NCBI RefSeq assembly: GCF_003046175.1
Contig: NZ_PZZM01000001.1
Coordinates: 496,001-560,000, forward strand
DNA: 64,000 bases
DNA from: Bosea sp. 124
Lineage (GTDB): Bacteria > Pseudomonadota > Alphaproteobacteria > Rhizobiales > Beijerinckiaceae
Reading direction: 5' to 3'
Shown here: positions 44,416 through 53,303 of the stretch, one piece after another
Layout of the letters: each line of letters begins with the position of its first letter
How positions within the stretch are numbered: the first letter of the stretch is position 1
The notes under the pieces: generated by a model
What the model was told of the DNA's origin: nothing
Database searches by the model: none
Seen by the model: the letters and a program-made list of their open reading frames with translations, nothing else
Position numbers and translations under genes: made by a program

Positions 44416-45261
44416 ATGATGTCCAGCCTCGTGCGCCTCGCCGCAGCCCTGATCGGGCTTGCGCTCGTGACGACCGCTGCCCTCGCAGGCGGCTACGAGC
44501 GCGTGCGCGTTCCCAGCTACGATACCGACCTCGATGCCGTTCTCTATCTGCCGCAGGGGCCGGGGCCGTTTCCCGCGGTCGTCGCACTGCATGGTTGCGG
44601 CGGCCTGTGGCGCGACAGCGGCAAGCTCTCGATGCGGCATTCGGACTGGGGCGAGCGCCTGGCGCAGGAGGGCTTCGCGGTGCTGATGCCCGACAGCTAC
44701 GGCTCCCGCAAACTCGGCTCGCAATGCGGGGTCAAGGAACTGACCGTGCGCGCGAGCCGGGAACGTGTCGCCGATGCCGCCGCGGCGCGCTACTGGCTGC
44801 AGTCGCGCAGCGATATCCGGCCGGACAAGGTTGCCCTGCTCGGCTGGTCCGGCGGTGGCTCGACGGTTCTCGCCGCCATCCGCAAGGATCGCCGGCCCGC
44901 CGATGAAAGGCCCGATTTCGCCCGGGGCATCGCCTTCTATCCGGGATGCCGGTTGCAACTGGAGTCGAGCAGCTTCGCCGCGCGGCTGCCCCTCCTGATC
45001 CTGATGGGCGATGCCGACGACTGGACCCCAGCCGCACCCTGCGACTATCTCGCCAAGGCCGCGCAGGCGCGTGGCGAGACCGTCGATCTGGTCGTCTATC
45101 ACGGCGCCCTGCACGATTTCGACCACCCGCGGCTCGAGGTGAAGGAGCGCAGCGACATCGCCTATTCCGCGACGGGCACCGGCAAGGCGACGGTCGGAAC
45201 CAATCCCGCCGCGCGCGAAGACGCGATCAGGCGGGTGAAGGCATTTCTCAAGGGGCTTTGA
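44416..45261 (+). CDS. Dienelactone hydrolase family protein, exported
   Basis: 281 residues with signal peptide (LVRLAAALIGLALVTTAALAG). Alpha/beta hydrolase with oxyanion region VVALHGCGGLWRDSG, nucleophile elbow GWSGGGS (serine), acid loop GDADDWTPAAPC and histidine in LHDFDHPR. Paralogue of the truncated gene at 1-507. Starts GTG 44398 and ATG 44419 are close alternatives; no good ribosome site is seen at any. Substrate unknown; secreted carboxylester or lactone cleavage is the family role. Confidence 0.85.
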   Translation: MMSSLVRLAAALIGLALVTTAALAGGYERVRVPSYDTDLDAVLYLPQGPGPFPAVVALHGCGGLWRDSGKLSMRHSDWGERLAQEGFAVLMPDSYGSRKLGSQCGVKELTVRASRERVADAAAARYWLQSRSDIRPDKVALLGWSGGGSTVLAAIRKDRRPADERPDFARGIAFYPGCRLQLESSSFAARLPLLILMGDADDWTPAAPCDYLAKAAQARGETVDLVVYHGALHDFDHPRLEVKERSDIAYSATGTGKATVGTNPAAREDAIRRVKAFLKGL

Positions 45262-45293
45262 GGTTTTTCAAGGTGCTTTGAGCCGGTCCGGTC

Positions 45294-46883
45294 TCAGAAC
45301 AGATCGCCCTGCCTTGCCGTCGGGTTCTCCCGCCGCAACGGCCGCGCGGGGCGCGGTGGCGTCTCGCCGCCTCCCGCCACCAGAACGCCGAAGCGTCCGT
45401 CGCTGACCTGCACGCTCAGGGCCTGTCCCGGCCGCGCCTGCCCCGTACCACGCACCAGCGCGCCGGCCTCATCACGCACCAGCGCATAGCCGCGCGCCAG
45501 AACGGCGTCCGGACCGAGCGACGCCAGCAGCGATGACCGCGCGTCCAGCGATGCTCGCCCGCGCGCGACCTGCTGCGCGAAAGCACGCAGCGCCTTGGCG
45601 ATCAACTGCTCCGGCTTGTCCGCCCGCGCCGACAGCGCGCTCGCGAACAGCCGCCTGCTGCGTTCACCCAATTCGTCGAGCCTGCGCCGCGCTTCGGCGA
45701 TCCGCCTGCGCTCGGCCGCGAGGGCGGCCATGCGTGCCTGCGCCAGCACGCGCCCATAGCCAGCGATTTCCGCCTTGAGCCGCGCGAGTCGACTGCGCGG
45801 CGATTGATCGATGAGCCTGCGAGCAGCCACCCCCAATTGCTGCTCATGGGCACGGGCGTTGCGGGCCAGCGCCGGCGCCAGCCGCGTCGCGGCGAGATCG
45901 AGCCGCTGGCGCGGAGCGGAGAGCACCGCCTCGGGCCCCGGCAGGGCACGGGCGAGCGCGCGCAGATCGCTGCGGCGACGGTCGGACAGGCGGCGCATCG
46001 CGCCCGCCTGGCGGCGCGAGAGGTCGGCCAGCGTCGCCATCAGTTCGGCCCGCACGGGCACGACCTTCTCGGCTGCGCCGGTCGGCGTCGGCGCACGCAG
46101 ATCGGCGGCGTGGTCGATCAGTGTCACGTCGGTTTCGTGGCCCACCGCCGAGACCAGCGGAATCAGCGAAGCCGCGGCGGCACGCACCACGACCTCCTCG
46201 TTGAAGCCCATCAGGTCTTCGAGCGAACCGCCACCGCGCGCCACGATGATGACGTCGGGGCGCGGGATGCGCCCGCCCTCGGGCAAGGCATTGAAACCGG
46301 CGATGGCGGCGGCGACCTCGGCCGCGCTGGTCTCGCCCTGCACCCTGACCGGCCAGACCAGGACATGACGAGGGAAACGATCCTCCAGCCGGTGCAGGAT
46401 GTCGCGGATGACGGCGCCCGTCGGCGAGGTGACGACGCCGATCACCCGCGGCAGGTAGGGGATGAGCTGCTTGCGCTCGGGCGCGAAGAGGCCCTCGGCC
46501 CCGAGCCGCCTGCGACGCTCCTCAAGCAGCGCCATCAGCGCGCCGATGCCGGCGGGCTCGAGCGAATCGATGATGATCTGGTAGCTCGACTTGCCGGCGA
46601 AGGTGGTGATCTTGCCGGTGGCGATGACCTCCAGCCCTTCCTGGGGCCTAGTCTTCAGCCGTCCGAAGACGCCCTTCCAGATCACTGCGTCGATCTTGGC
46701 GTTGGCGTCCTTCAGCGAGAAATAGACATGGCCGGAACCGACCGGCCCGCGATAGCCCGAGATTTCGCCGCGCACGCGCACGAAGCCGAAGGCATCCTCC
46801 AGCGTGCGCTTGAGCGCGCCCGAGAGGTCGGAGACCGACCATTCCGGGGCATTGCCGACGGGCTTATCCGATTCGCTGTCCAT
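45294..46883 (-). CDS. xseA: Exodeoxyribonuclease VII large subunit
   Basis: 529 residues. OB-fold start (EWSVSDLSGALKRTLEDAFG, VRGEISGYRGPVGSGHVYF) followed by the nuclease core with VIGVVTSPTGAVIRDILHR, VARGGGSLEDLMGFNEE and SAVGHETDVTLIDHAADLRA. The long Arg/Ala-rich C-terminal coiled part is normal. The small subunit xseB is not in the window. Confidence 0.95.
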   Translation of the reverse strand: MDSESDKPVGNAPEWSVSDLSGALKRTLEDAFGFVRVRGEISGYRGPVGSGHVYFSLKDANAKIDAVIWKGVFGRLKTRPQEGLEVIATGKITTFAGKSSYQIIIDSLEPAGIGALMALLEERRRRLGAEGLFAPERKQLIPYLPRVIGVVTSPTGAVIRDILHRLEDRFPRHVLVWPVRVQGETSAAEVAAAIAGFNALPEGGRIPRPDVIIVARGGGSLEDLMGFNEEVVVRAAAASLIPLVSAVGHETDVTLIDHAADLRAPTPTGAAEKVVPVRAELMATLADLSRRQAGAMRRLSDRRRSDLRALARALPGPEAVLSAPRQRLDLAATRLAPALARNARAHEQQLGVAARRLIDQSPRSRLARLKAEIAGYGRVLAQARMAALAAERRRIAEARRRLDELGERSRRLFASALSARADKPEQLIAKALRAFAQQVARGRASLDARSSLLASLGPDAVLARGYALVRDEAGALVRGTGQARPGQALSVQVSDGRFGVLVAGGGETPPRPARPLRRENPTARQGDLF

Positions 46884-46983
46884 GAAGGGACCATAGCGAC
46901 GTGGCCGGACGAGCAGAAGCGTTGCTCCGCTCGCGCTCGACCGCTATTGCCGCCTTCTGATCCCAGTTCCGGAACCTGTGCGG

Positions 46984-47076
46984 GTCATCCCGGACGGAGC
47001 GAAGCGGAGATCCGGGATCCATGCCGGAACCGTTCCGGAATGGATCCCGGGTTTCCCTCCGGTCGCCCGGGATGAC
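46984..47076. repeat. Dispersed palindromic intergenic repeat, copy 2
   Basis: 93 bases, ends GTCATCCCGG and CCGGGATGAC perfectly complementary. Inner dyad GGGATCCAT...ATGGATCCC around CGGAACCGTTCCGG. Shares its left half with 4888-4987 (GGACGGAGCGAAGCGG) and its right half with 62756-62866 (GGTCGCCCGGGATGAC). Lies in the 229-base xseA-purD gap. Confidence 0.9.
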
Positions 47077-47112
47077 AAAGGTGGACGGATGTCCGCACGC
47101 AAGGAGACGACG

Positions 47113-48393
47113 ATGAACATCCTTCTGATCGGCTCGGGCGGTCGCGAACATGCCCTCGCCTGGGCGATCTCCCGCTCGCCGCTCTGCAAGCGCCTCTATG
47201 TCGCGCCGGGCAATCCTGGAACCGCGCAGTGCGGCGAGAACGTCGTGCTCGACATCGCCGATCACGGCGCGGTCGCGTCCTTCTGCACGCTGCAGGGCAT
47301 CAGCCTCGTCGTGGTCGGGCCGGAGGGTCCGCTCGTCGACGGCATTGTCGACGATCTCACGTCCGCCGGCATCAAGGTCTTCGGCCCGTCGAAGGCCGCC
47401 GCCCAGCTCGAAGGCTCCAAGGCCTTCACCAAGGAACTCTGCGCCGAATTCGGCATCCCGACCGCCGGCTTCGGCCGCTTCCGGGACGCCGCAGCCGCCA
47501 AGGCCTATGTCGCCAGCCAGGGTGCCCCGATCGTGATCAAGGCCGACGGGCTCGCCGCCGGTAAGGGCGTGGTCATGGCCGAGACCTTGGCCGAGGCGAA
47601 CGAGGCCATCGACATGATGTTCGCGGGCGGGCTCGGCTCGGCCGGCGCCGAGGTCGTGATCGAGGAGTGGATGATCGGCGAGGAAGCGAGCTTCTTCGCG
47701 CTCTGCGACGGCGCGCATGCGCTGGCGCTCGCCTCGGCGCAGGACCACAAGCGCGTCGGCGACGGCGATACCGGCCCCAATACCGGCGGCATGGGCGCCT
47801 ATTCGCCGGCCCCCGTGATGACGCCCGCGATGGAGGCGCGCGTCATGGACGAGATCGTGCGGCCGACGCTGGCCGGCATGGCCCAGCGCGGGACGCCGTT
47901 CACCGGCGTGCTCTTCGCCGGACTGATGATCACGGCGCAGGGGCCGAAGCTGATCGAGTACAATGTCCGCTTCGGCGATCCCGAATGCGAGGTGCTGATG
48001 CCGCGGTTGACGAGCGACATCGTGCCGGCGCTGCTCGCGGCCTGCGACGGCAGGCTCTGGTCCGCCGAGCTGCACTGGTCGGACGAGGCGGCGCTGACCG
48101 TGGTGCTGGCGGCACGCGGCTACCCGGCCAAGCCGGAAACCGGCAGCGTCATCCGCGGCATCGACAAGGCGGCGGCGCTCGACGGCGTGCTCGTCTTCCA
48201 TGCCGGCACGAAGCAGAATGCGACCGGCATCGTCGCCAGCGGCGGGCGCGTGCTCAACATGGTCGGGCTCGGCAAGACGGTGGTGCAGGCGCAGGCGCGG
48301 GCCTATGCGGCGGTCGATGCGATCGACTGGCCGGAGGGCTTCTGCCGCCGCGACATCGGCTGGCAGGCAGTGAAGCGCGAGCGCGAAGGCTGA
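47113..48393 (+). CDS. purD: Phosphoribosylamine-glycine ligase
   Basis: 426 residues, ATP-grasp. Second step of purine synthesis. N-terminal [19 protein letters not shown], phosphate loop [25 protein letters not shown] and [18 protein letters not shown]. The frame is open for about 45 codons before, but AAGGAG seven bases ahead of the ATG at 47113 fixes the start. Confidence 0.96.
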   Translation: MNILLIGSGGREHALAWAISRSPLCKRLYVAPGNPGTAQCGENVVLDIADHGAVASFCTLQGISLVVVGPEGPLVDGIVDDLTSAGIKVFGPSKAAAQLEGSKAFTKELCAEFGIPTAGFGRFRDAAAAKAYVASQGAPIVIKADGLAAGKGVVMAETLAEANEAIDMMFAGGLGSAGAEVVIEEWMIGEEASFFALCDGAHALALASAQDHKRVGDGDTGPNTGGMGAYSPAPVMTPAMEARVMDEIVRPTLAGMAQRGTPFTGVLFAGLMITAQGPKLIEYNVRFGDPECEVLMPRLTSDIVPALLAACDGRLWSAELHWSDEAALTVVLAARGYPAKPETGSVIRGIDKAAALDGVLVFHAGTKQNATGIVASGGRVLNMVGLGKTVVQAQARAYAAVDAIDWPEGFCRRDIGWQAVKREREG

Positions 48394-48409
48394 CAAGCCG
48401 GCGCCTCGC

Positions 48410-48438
48410 GTATATATGGATGCGAGATCGATATATAC
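48410..48438. promoter_or_regulatory. Candidate vapBC autoregulatory operator
   Basis: GTATATAT and ATATATAC, a perfect 8-base dyad with 13 bases between, 13 bases before the vapB start. It is strikingly A/T-rich for this genome. The second arm is followed directly by the GGGAGG ribosome site at 48439-48444. Ribbon-helix-helix antitoxins bind such sites. Confidence 0.75.
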
Positions 48439-48450
48439 GGGAGGCGTTCC

Positions 48451-48714
48451 ATGGTGTTGATGATCAAGAACGCCCGCGCCGATCGTGCGGTGCGCGAGCT
48501 TGCCCGCCGTACGGGCGAGACGATCGCCGAGGCCGTCACGATTGCGGCCGAAGAGCGATTGGCAAAGCTACCGGCTGCCGAAGAGCGCCGCTCCGGTTCG
48601 GTCGACAGGGTCCGGCTTGAAGCGATCCTGGCCAAATTCCGCGCCAATCATGTCGACGACCCGCGAACTGACGACGAGATCATCGGCTACGATGAGAACG
48701 GCCTGCCTTCGTGA
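48451..48714 (+). CDS. vapB: VapB-type antitoxin (PSK/Rv0623-like)
   Basis: 87 residues. The N-terminal MIKNARADRAVRELARRTGE is the ribbon-helix-helix/leucine-rich form found with VapC, followed by ETIAEAVTIAAEERLAKL. The acidic C-terminus (DDPRTDDEIIGYDENGLP) would bind and block the toxin. Stop and toxin start overlap by GTGA. Confidence 0.9.
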   Translation: MVLMIKNARADRAVRELARRTGETIAEAVTIAAEERLAKLPAAEERRSGSVDRVRLEAILAKFRANHVDDPRTDDEIIGYDENGLPS

Positions 48715-49136
48715 CGCAAGGCCCCCTCGTCGTCGATAGCTCCGCCATCGTCGCGATCTTGACGGAGGAGGCCGAGGCCTCGGCCTTCTCCGACCTGCTC
48801 GATGCGAGGCCCGTCAGCTACTGCTCTGGCGTTACCTTCGTCGAGACTTTCATGGTCCTGACATCGCGCATCGCGAGTATTGGCGTCGCAGATCTGGCAG
48901 GAGCGCTGCAGACTCTGGCGATCGAACAACAACCGGTCGATCCAGAACAATCAGCCCTGGCTTCCGAAGCCTTCCTCCGCTTCGGCAAGGGCCGTCACCC
49001 GGCCAAGCTCAATCTGGGCGATTGCTTCTCCTACGCTCTTGCCAAATCCCTGAACGCACCCTTGCTCTACAAGGGCAGCGATTTCAGCCAGACCGACATC
49101 GTCTCCGCCTTCGCTATCGGAGTTCCGCGTCCATGA
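48711..49136 (+). CDS. vapC: VapC-type PIN ribonuclease toxin
   Basis: 141 residues, GTG start. PIN-domain acidic residues in VVDSSAIVAILTEE, SGVTFVETFMVL, NLGDCFSYALAKSL and YKGSDFSQTDIV. All four are kept, so an active tRNA/rRNA-cutting nuclease is expected. Its TGA overlaps the next gene's ATG (ATGA), which is unusual for a toxin gene. Confidence 0.92.
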   Translation: MTQGPLVVDSSAIVAILTEEAEASAFSDLLDARPVSYCSGVTFVETFMVLTSRIASIGVADLAGALQTLAIEQQPVDPEQSALASEAFLRFGKGRHPAKLNLGDCFSYALAKSLNAPLLYKGSDFSQTDIVSAFAIGVPRP

Positions 49137-50047
49137 GCAATCTCGACAGCCTGTTCCCCGGCTTCAAGGCCCATTGGATCGACGGTCCCGTCGGCAAGAT
49201 CTTCGCGCGGGTCGGCGGCGAGGGGCCGCCCGTCGTGATGATCCACGGCTTCCCGCAGACCCATGCCGAATGGCACAGGATCGCCGGTGAACTGGCGAAG
49301 ACGCGTACCGTCGTCTGCCCGGATTTGCGCGGCTATGGCTGGTCGGCGGCACCGCATGGCGATGGCGGCACGCAGACCTACAGCAAGCGTGGCATGGGCG
49401 AGGACATCGTCGCAGTGATGCAGGCGCTCGGGCATCTGCGCTTTGCCGTGGTCGGGCATGATCGCGGCGCGCGCGTCGCCTATCGGCTGGCGCTCGACCA
49501 CCCCGGCCGCGTCGAGCGGCTGGCGCTGCTCGACATCCTGCCGACCGTCTCGATGTGGGAAGGCATGAGCGCGGCGCGCGCCATGCAGGTCTATCACTGG
49601 ACCTTCCTGGCCCAGCCCGAGCCCGTGCCGGAGAACCTGATCAAGGCCGATCCGCTGGGCTGGCTCGACCACACCATCGCGAGCTGGACGCGGGCGAAAT
49701 CGCTCGACCTGTTCGAGCCGCTGGCACTGAAGGCCTACGGCGAATCCTTCAACGACCCGGCCCGCATCCACGCCGCCTGCGAGGATTATCGCGCGGGGGC
49801 GACCACCGATGCCGCGCATGACCAGGCCGATCTTGCGGCCGGAAAGCACATCCTCTGCCCGACCCTGATCCTCTGGGGCGTGGCCGGCATCCCGGCCAAG
49901 GGCGCGAGCCCGCTGCAGGTCTGGCGAGAGACCTTCGCGCCACAGGCCGAGGGCCGGGCGATCGACAGCGGCCATTTCCTGCCGGAGGAGAATCCGGCGG
50001 CGACGCTGGCGGCCCTGCTTCCGTTTTTGTCCAAGACGGTCGCCTGA
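49133..50047 (+). CDS. Alpha/beta hydrolase, haloacetate dehalogenase-like
   Basis: 304 residues. Typical fluoroacetate/haloacetate dehalogenase text: MIHGFPQTHAEWHRIAGEL, nucleophile Asp and adjacent arginines in VVGHDRGARVAYRLALDHP, lid tryptophans near MQVYHWTFLAQPEPVPENL, and the histidine in DSGHFLPEENP. With Asp as nucleophile it should attack carbon-halogen or epoxide bonds; epoxide hydrolase is the main alternative. Four-base overlap with vapC. Confidence 0.85.
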   Translation: MSNLDSLFPGFKAHWIDGPVGKIFARVGGEGPPVVMIHGFPQTHAEWHRIAGELAKTRTVVCPDLRGYGWSAAPHGDGGTQTYSKRGMGEDIVAVMQALGHLRFAVVGHDRGARVAYRLALDHPGRVERLALLDILPTVSMWEGMSAARAMQVYHWTFLAQPEPVPENLIKADPLGWLDHTIASWTRAKSLDLFEPLALKAYGESFNDPARIHAACEDYRAGATTDAAHDQADLAAGKHILCPTLILWGVAGIPAKGASPLQVWRETFAPQAEGRAIDSGHFLPEENPAATLAALLPFLSKTVA

Positions 50048-50113
50048 CCGGCTTGCGAACATCCCGGCGGTAGGCTTCGCGCCAGCCCTGACCGAAGCGA
50101 CCCGGAGCATCCG

Positions 50114-50839
50114 ATGAAGCTGACCGATTTCAACACCCTGACCTTCGACTGCTATGGCACGCTGATCGACTGGGAGAGCGGCATGGTCGCCGCGCTCGCG
50201 CCGCTCGTCGCGAAGGTCAGCAGGCCGCGGAGCCGCAATGCGGTGCTGGAGGCCCATGCCCGGCATGAATCGGGCCAGCAGCGCCATACGCCGACGAAGC
50301 GCTACAGCGAGCTGCTCGCGATCGTCTACAAGCGCCTGGCCGAGGAATGGGGCGTGCCGGCGGCCTGGGAGGAATGCCAGGCCTATGGCCGCTCGGTCGG
50401 CGACTGGCCGGCCTTTCCAGACACCGCCGCCGCGCTGCAGGTGCTGAAGCGGCACTACAAGCTCGTGATCCTGTCCAATGTCGACAACGAGTCGTTTTCG
50501 CTCAGCAACCGCCGTCTCGGCGTGACCTTCGACGCGATCTGCACCGCCGAGGACATCGGCAGCTACAAGCCGGCGGCGGCGAATTTCGACTACATGCTGG
50601 AGGCGCTCTCCGCGCAAGGCATCGGCAAGGGCGACATCCTCCACACCGCCGAGAGCATGTTCCACGACCACAAGCCCGCGAACGCGGCCGGGCTCGCCTC
50701 CTGCTGGATCTACCGGCGCCACGGCGACGAGGGCTTCGGCGCGACGATGAATCCGGGCGACATGCCGCATTACGATTTCCGCTTCGACAGCCTCGGCGAG
50801 ATGGCGCAAGCCGTTATGAAGGAGCGCGGCGAATCCTGA
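50114..50839 (+). CDS. Haloacid dehalogenase, type II
   Basis: 241 residues of the HAD superfamily. Nucleophile Asp in TFDCYGTLIDWESG, motif II serine in VILSNVDNESF, motif III lysine in SYKPAAANFDYML, and the acid loop MFHDHKPANAAGLAS. Type II members hydrolyse 2-haloalkanoates; phosphatases look different at motif IV. GGAG ten bases before the ATG. Follows the haloacetate dehalogenase-like gene by 66 bases. Confidence 0.85.
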   Translation: MKLTDFNTLTFDCYGTLIDWESGMVAALAPLVAKVSRPRSRNAVLEAHARHESGQQRHTPTKRYSELLAIVYKRLAEEWGVPAAWEECQAYGRSVGDWPAFPDTAAALQVLKRHYKLVILSNVDNESFSLSNRRLGVTFDAICTAEDIGSYKPAAANFDYMLEALSAQGIGKGDILHTAESMFHDHKPANAAGLASCWIYRRHGDEGFGATMNPGDMPHYDFRFDSLGEMAQAVMKERGES

Positions 50840-50862
50840 ATGCGGCGGGGCGGAACAGCACG

Positions 50863-51735
50863 ATGGCGCAGGCGAGCAGAAACTCCGTCGTCCGCCCGGC
50901 TGCGATCGAGCCGGAGCTCGTCCTCGTTCTGGGCGCAGGCGGGGCGCGTGGCCTGAGCCATATCGCGGTGCTGGAGGCGCTCGACGAGCTCGGTGTCAGG
51001 CCAAGCGTGATCGCCGGCTGCTCGATGGGCGCGATCATCGGGGCGGCCTATGCGGCCGGTCTTTCGGGCCGCGACCTGCACGACCACGTCATCCGGAGCT
51101 TTCGCGACCGGGCGCGGGTGATCGCGCGGCTGCTCGACGCGCGCGTCGGCAAGTTCACCGACCTGATGCGCGGGCTCGGCAATCCGGTGCTGATCGACGG
51201 AGAGCGCCTGCTCGACCTGTTCTGGCCCGACGCGGTGCCGGATCGGTTCGACGGGTTGGGAATTCTGTTCATAGCGACGGCGACCGATTATCACCTCCAT
51301 GCCGAGGTCTCGCTGAACCAGGGACCGCTGACGCCGGCGGTCGCCGCCTCGCTCGCGATTCCGGGGCTGGTCCGGCCGGTCGTGATCGAGGGTCGCGTGC
51401 TGATCGATGGCGGTGCGATCAATCCCCTGCCCTATGACCGGCTGATGGGCCCCGGCCGCATCGTCATGGCGGTCGATACCAGCGCGCCCGCGACGATCAG
51501 CGAAACGCGCGTGCCCGGGCCGCTCGAGGCGATGGTCGGGGTCAGCCAGATCCTGACCCGGACCATCGTCCAGCGCATGATCGAGCGGCAGCCGCCGGAC
51601 ATCCTGATCCGCGCCGGGATGGACGGCATCGGCGGGCTCGACTTCTTCAAGGCGAAGGCAATCCTCGACGCCGCGCAGCCCGTCAAGGACGAGGTCAAGC
51701 GAAAGCTGGCGCAGGCGCTCGACCGGCGGAACTGA
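50863..51735 (+). CDS. Patatin-like phospholipase family protein
   Basis: 290 residues. Oxyanion motif GAGGARGLSHIA, nucleophile elbow GCSMGAIIG and catalytic aspartate DGGAINPLP form the Ser-Asp dyad. Probably a lipid acyl hydrolase; similar proteins are called RssA-like. Its last 41 bases overlap the convergent ArsR gene. Confidence 0.9.
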   Translation: MAQASRNSVVRPAAIEPELVLVLGAGGARGLSHIAVLEALDELGVRPSVIAGCSMGAIIGAAYAAGLSGRDLHDHVIRSFRDRARVIARLLDARVGKFTDLMRGLGNPVLIDGERLLDLFWPDAVPDRFDGLGILFIATATDYHLHAEVSLNQGPLTPAVAASLAIPGLVRPVVIEGRVLIDGGAINPLPYDRLMGPGRIVMAVDTSAPATISETRVPGPLEAMVGVSQILTRTIVQRMIERQPPDILIRAGMDGIGGLDFFKAKAILDAAQPVKDEVKRKLAQALDRRN

Positions 51736-52438
51736 CGAGCTCCGGCTCGTCGCAGCGGAAGCCCGGCAGCGCATCGGCGAGAACGGCCTCGCCAACGTCC
51801 GTCAGCGTCACCGCGCGGCTGTCCTTGCGACGCAGGACCCAGCCCATGTCGAAGCAGCGGCAGGCCAGTGCGGCGGCGAGATGGCCCGCCAGATGCGGTC
51901 GGCGCTCGCTCCAGTCGAGGCAGGGTCGCAGGGCGGCGCGCCGGCCGCCCGGCCGCGACGAGACGATGCCGAGCGTCGCAAATACCGCTTCTCCCGAGCC
52001 CGTCAGTCCATAGCCGCCCTCGGCGACGCGGAGATGCCCACCCGCAACCATCGCATCATGGATGCCGATGCCGAGCCGGCCGGCGAAATGGTCGTAGCAG
52101 GTGCGCGCCCGGCTCAGCTCCGCACCGACGCGCGAGGGGAGGCGGCGGCGCGTGCCCTCCGTGCCGGCAAGCACCATCAACCCCTCCAGCGCCTGCGCGA
52201 CCTCGGACCCGGCCAGCCGGTAATAGCGATGGCGCCCCTGCACCGCGACGGCCAGCAGGCCGCCATCCATCAGCTTGGCGAGATGTCCGCTCGCCGTCTG
52301 CGGCGCCACGCCGGCGAGCCAGGCCAGTTCCTTGGCCGTCAGGGCGCGGCCGTCCATCAGCGCATGCAGCATGTTGGCACGGGCCGGGTCTCCCATCAGA
52401 TGGGCGATTTCGGCGAGATAGGGGCCGTTCGTGCTCAT
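51695..52438 (-). CDS. ArsR family transcriptional regulator with extended C-terminal domain
   Basis: 247 residues. Winged HTH at residues 8-85 (MGDPARANMLHALMDGRALT, ELAWLAGVAPQTASGHLAKL, GRHRYYRLAG). The rest (about 150 residues, CYDHFAGRLGIGIHDAMV and similar) is the second domain found in larger ArsR-like regulators. No metal cysteine pair in the HTH. Divergent from the TSUP transporter, its likely target. ATG at 52444 would add two residues. Confidence 0.9.
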   Translation of the reverse strand: MSTNGPYLAEIAHLMGDPARANMLHALMDGRALTAKELAWLAGVAPQTASGHLAKLMDGGLLAVAVQGRHRYYRLAGSEVAQALEGLMVLAGTEGTRRRLPSRVGAELSRARTCYDHFAGRLGIGIHDAMVAGGHLRVAEGGYGLTGSGEAVFATLGIVSSRPGGRRAALRPCLDWSERRPHLAGHLAAALACRCFDMGWVLRRKDSRAVTLTDVGEAVLADALPGFRCDEPELVSSAGRAPAPAFA

Positions 52439-52492
52439 CGTCATCTGCTCCCAGCGTCATCTTGCGCGGCCGGCCGCCATGGGCAAGCACGA

Positions 52493-52516
52493 ACACTACG
52501 GCGCGGACCGTAGCGT
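52493..52516. promoter_or_regulatory. Candidate ArsR operator in the ArsR/TSUP gap
   Basis: CTACGG and CCGTAG pair perfectly around CGCGGA, and the symmetry extends to AC/GT one base further out. It is centred 53 bases before the TSUP start and about 65 before the ArsR start. Confidence 0.5.
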
Positions 52517-52557
52517 GGGTTGACGACAACGGCGCCCGGCGATGGCAGAAGCGAGGC

Positions 52558-53301
52558 ATGGAAAACGCACAGCTCCTCCTCTTCATCGCCGCGACCTTCC
52601 TGCTGGCCGGCTTCGTCAAGGGCGTGATCGGGCTGGGCCTGCCGACCATCGCGGTCGGTATCCTCGGCGTGGTGATGGCCCCGGCACAGGCCGCCGCGCT
52701 GCTGGTCGTGCCCAACCTGATCACCAATGGCTGGCAGATCGCGACCGGCCCGGGCCTGAAGGCGATCCTGGCGCGGCTCTGGCCGATGCTGGCCGGGATC
52801 GGCGCCGGGACATGGGCGGGGGTGGGCCTGCTGGAGCAGCAGAAGGACGGATCGGCCACCCTCTGGCTCGGCATCGCGCTGGTGCTTTATGCGCTGGTCG
52901 GGCTGAAGGCCGCGAAGCTGCGCGTTCCGGCCGCAGCGGAGGGCTGGCTCGGGCCGCTGATCGGGATCGCGACCGGTATCGCGACCGCCGCGACCGGCGT
53001 CTTCGTGCTGCCGGCCGTGCCTTATCTCCAGGCGCTCGGGCTCGACAAGGACGAGCTGGTGCAGGCGCTGGGCGTCTCCTTCATCGTCTCGACGCTGGCG
53101 CTCTCGGTCGGGCTGCTCGGCACAGGCGCGCTCAACCCGAGCGTCGCCGGGCATTCGGCGCTGGCCCTACTGCCCGCCCTCGCCGGGATGGCGGCCGGGA
53201 CGGTGATCCGCAACCGCATCTCGGCCGGGGCGTTCAAGCTCTGCTTCTTCGCAGGGCTGCTGGCGCTGGGCAGCTATCTCGTGCTGCGCGCGGCCGGCTA
53301 G
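52558..53301 (+). CDS. TSUP family (TauE/SafE) membrane transporter
   Basis: 247 residues, about eight membrane helices with the family's repeat: FVKGVIGLGLPTIAVGILG in the first half and GIATAATGVFVLPAVPYLQA in the second. Members export or import sulfite, sulfoacetate, taurine or other small anions. GAGG before the ATG. Expected control by the divergent ArsR gene. Confidence 0.92.
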   Translation: MENAQLLLFIAATFLLAGFVKGVIGLGLPTIAVGILGVVMAPAQAAALLVVPNLITNGWQIATGPGLKAILARLWPMLAGIGAGTWAGVGLLEQQKDGSATLWLGIALVLYALVGLKAAKLRVPAAAEGWLGPLIGIATGIATAATGVFVLPAVPYLQALGLDKDELVQALGVSFIVSTLALSVGLLGTGALNPSVAGHSALALLPALAGMAAGTVIRNRISAGAFKLCFFAGLLALGSYLVLRAAG

Positions 53302-53303
53302 CC

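Noticed and set aside
48410..49136. vapBC as a mark of a genomic island
   Set aside because: Flanking genes have normal composition and no integrase, tRNA or attachment repeat is seen nearby.
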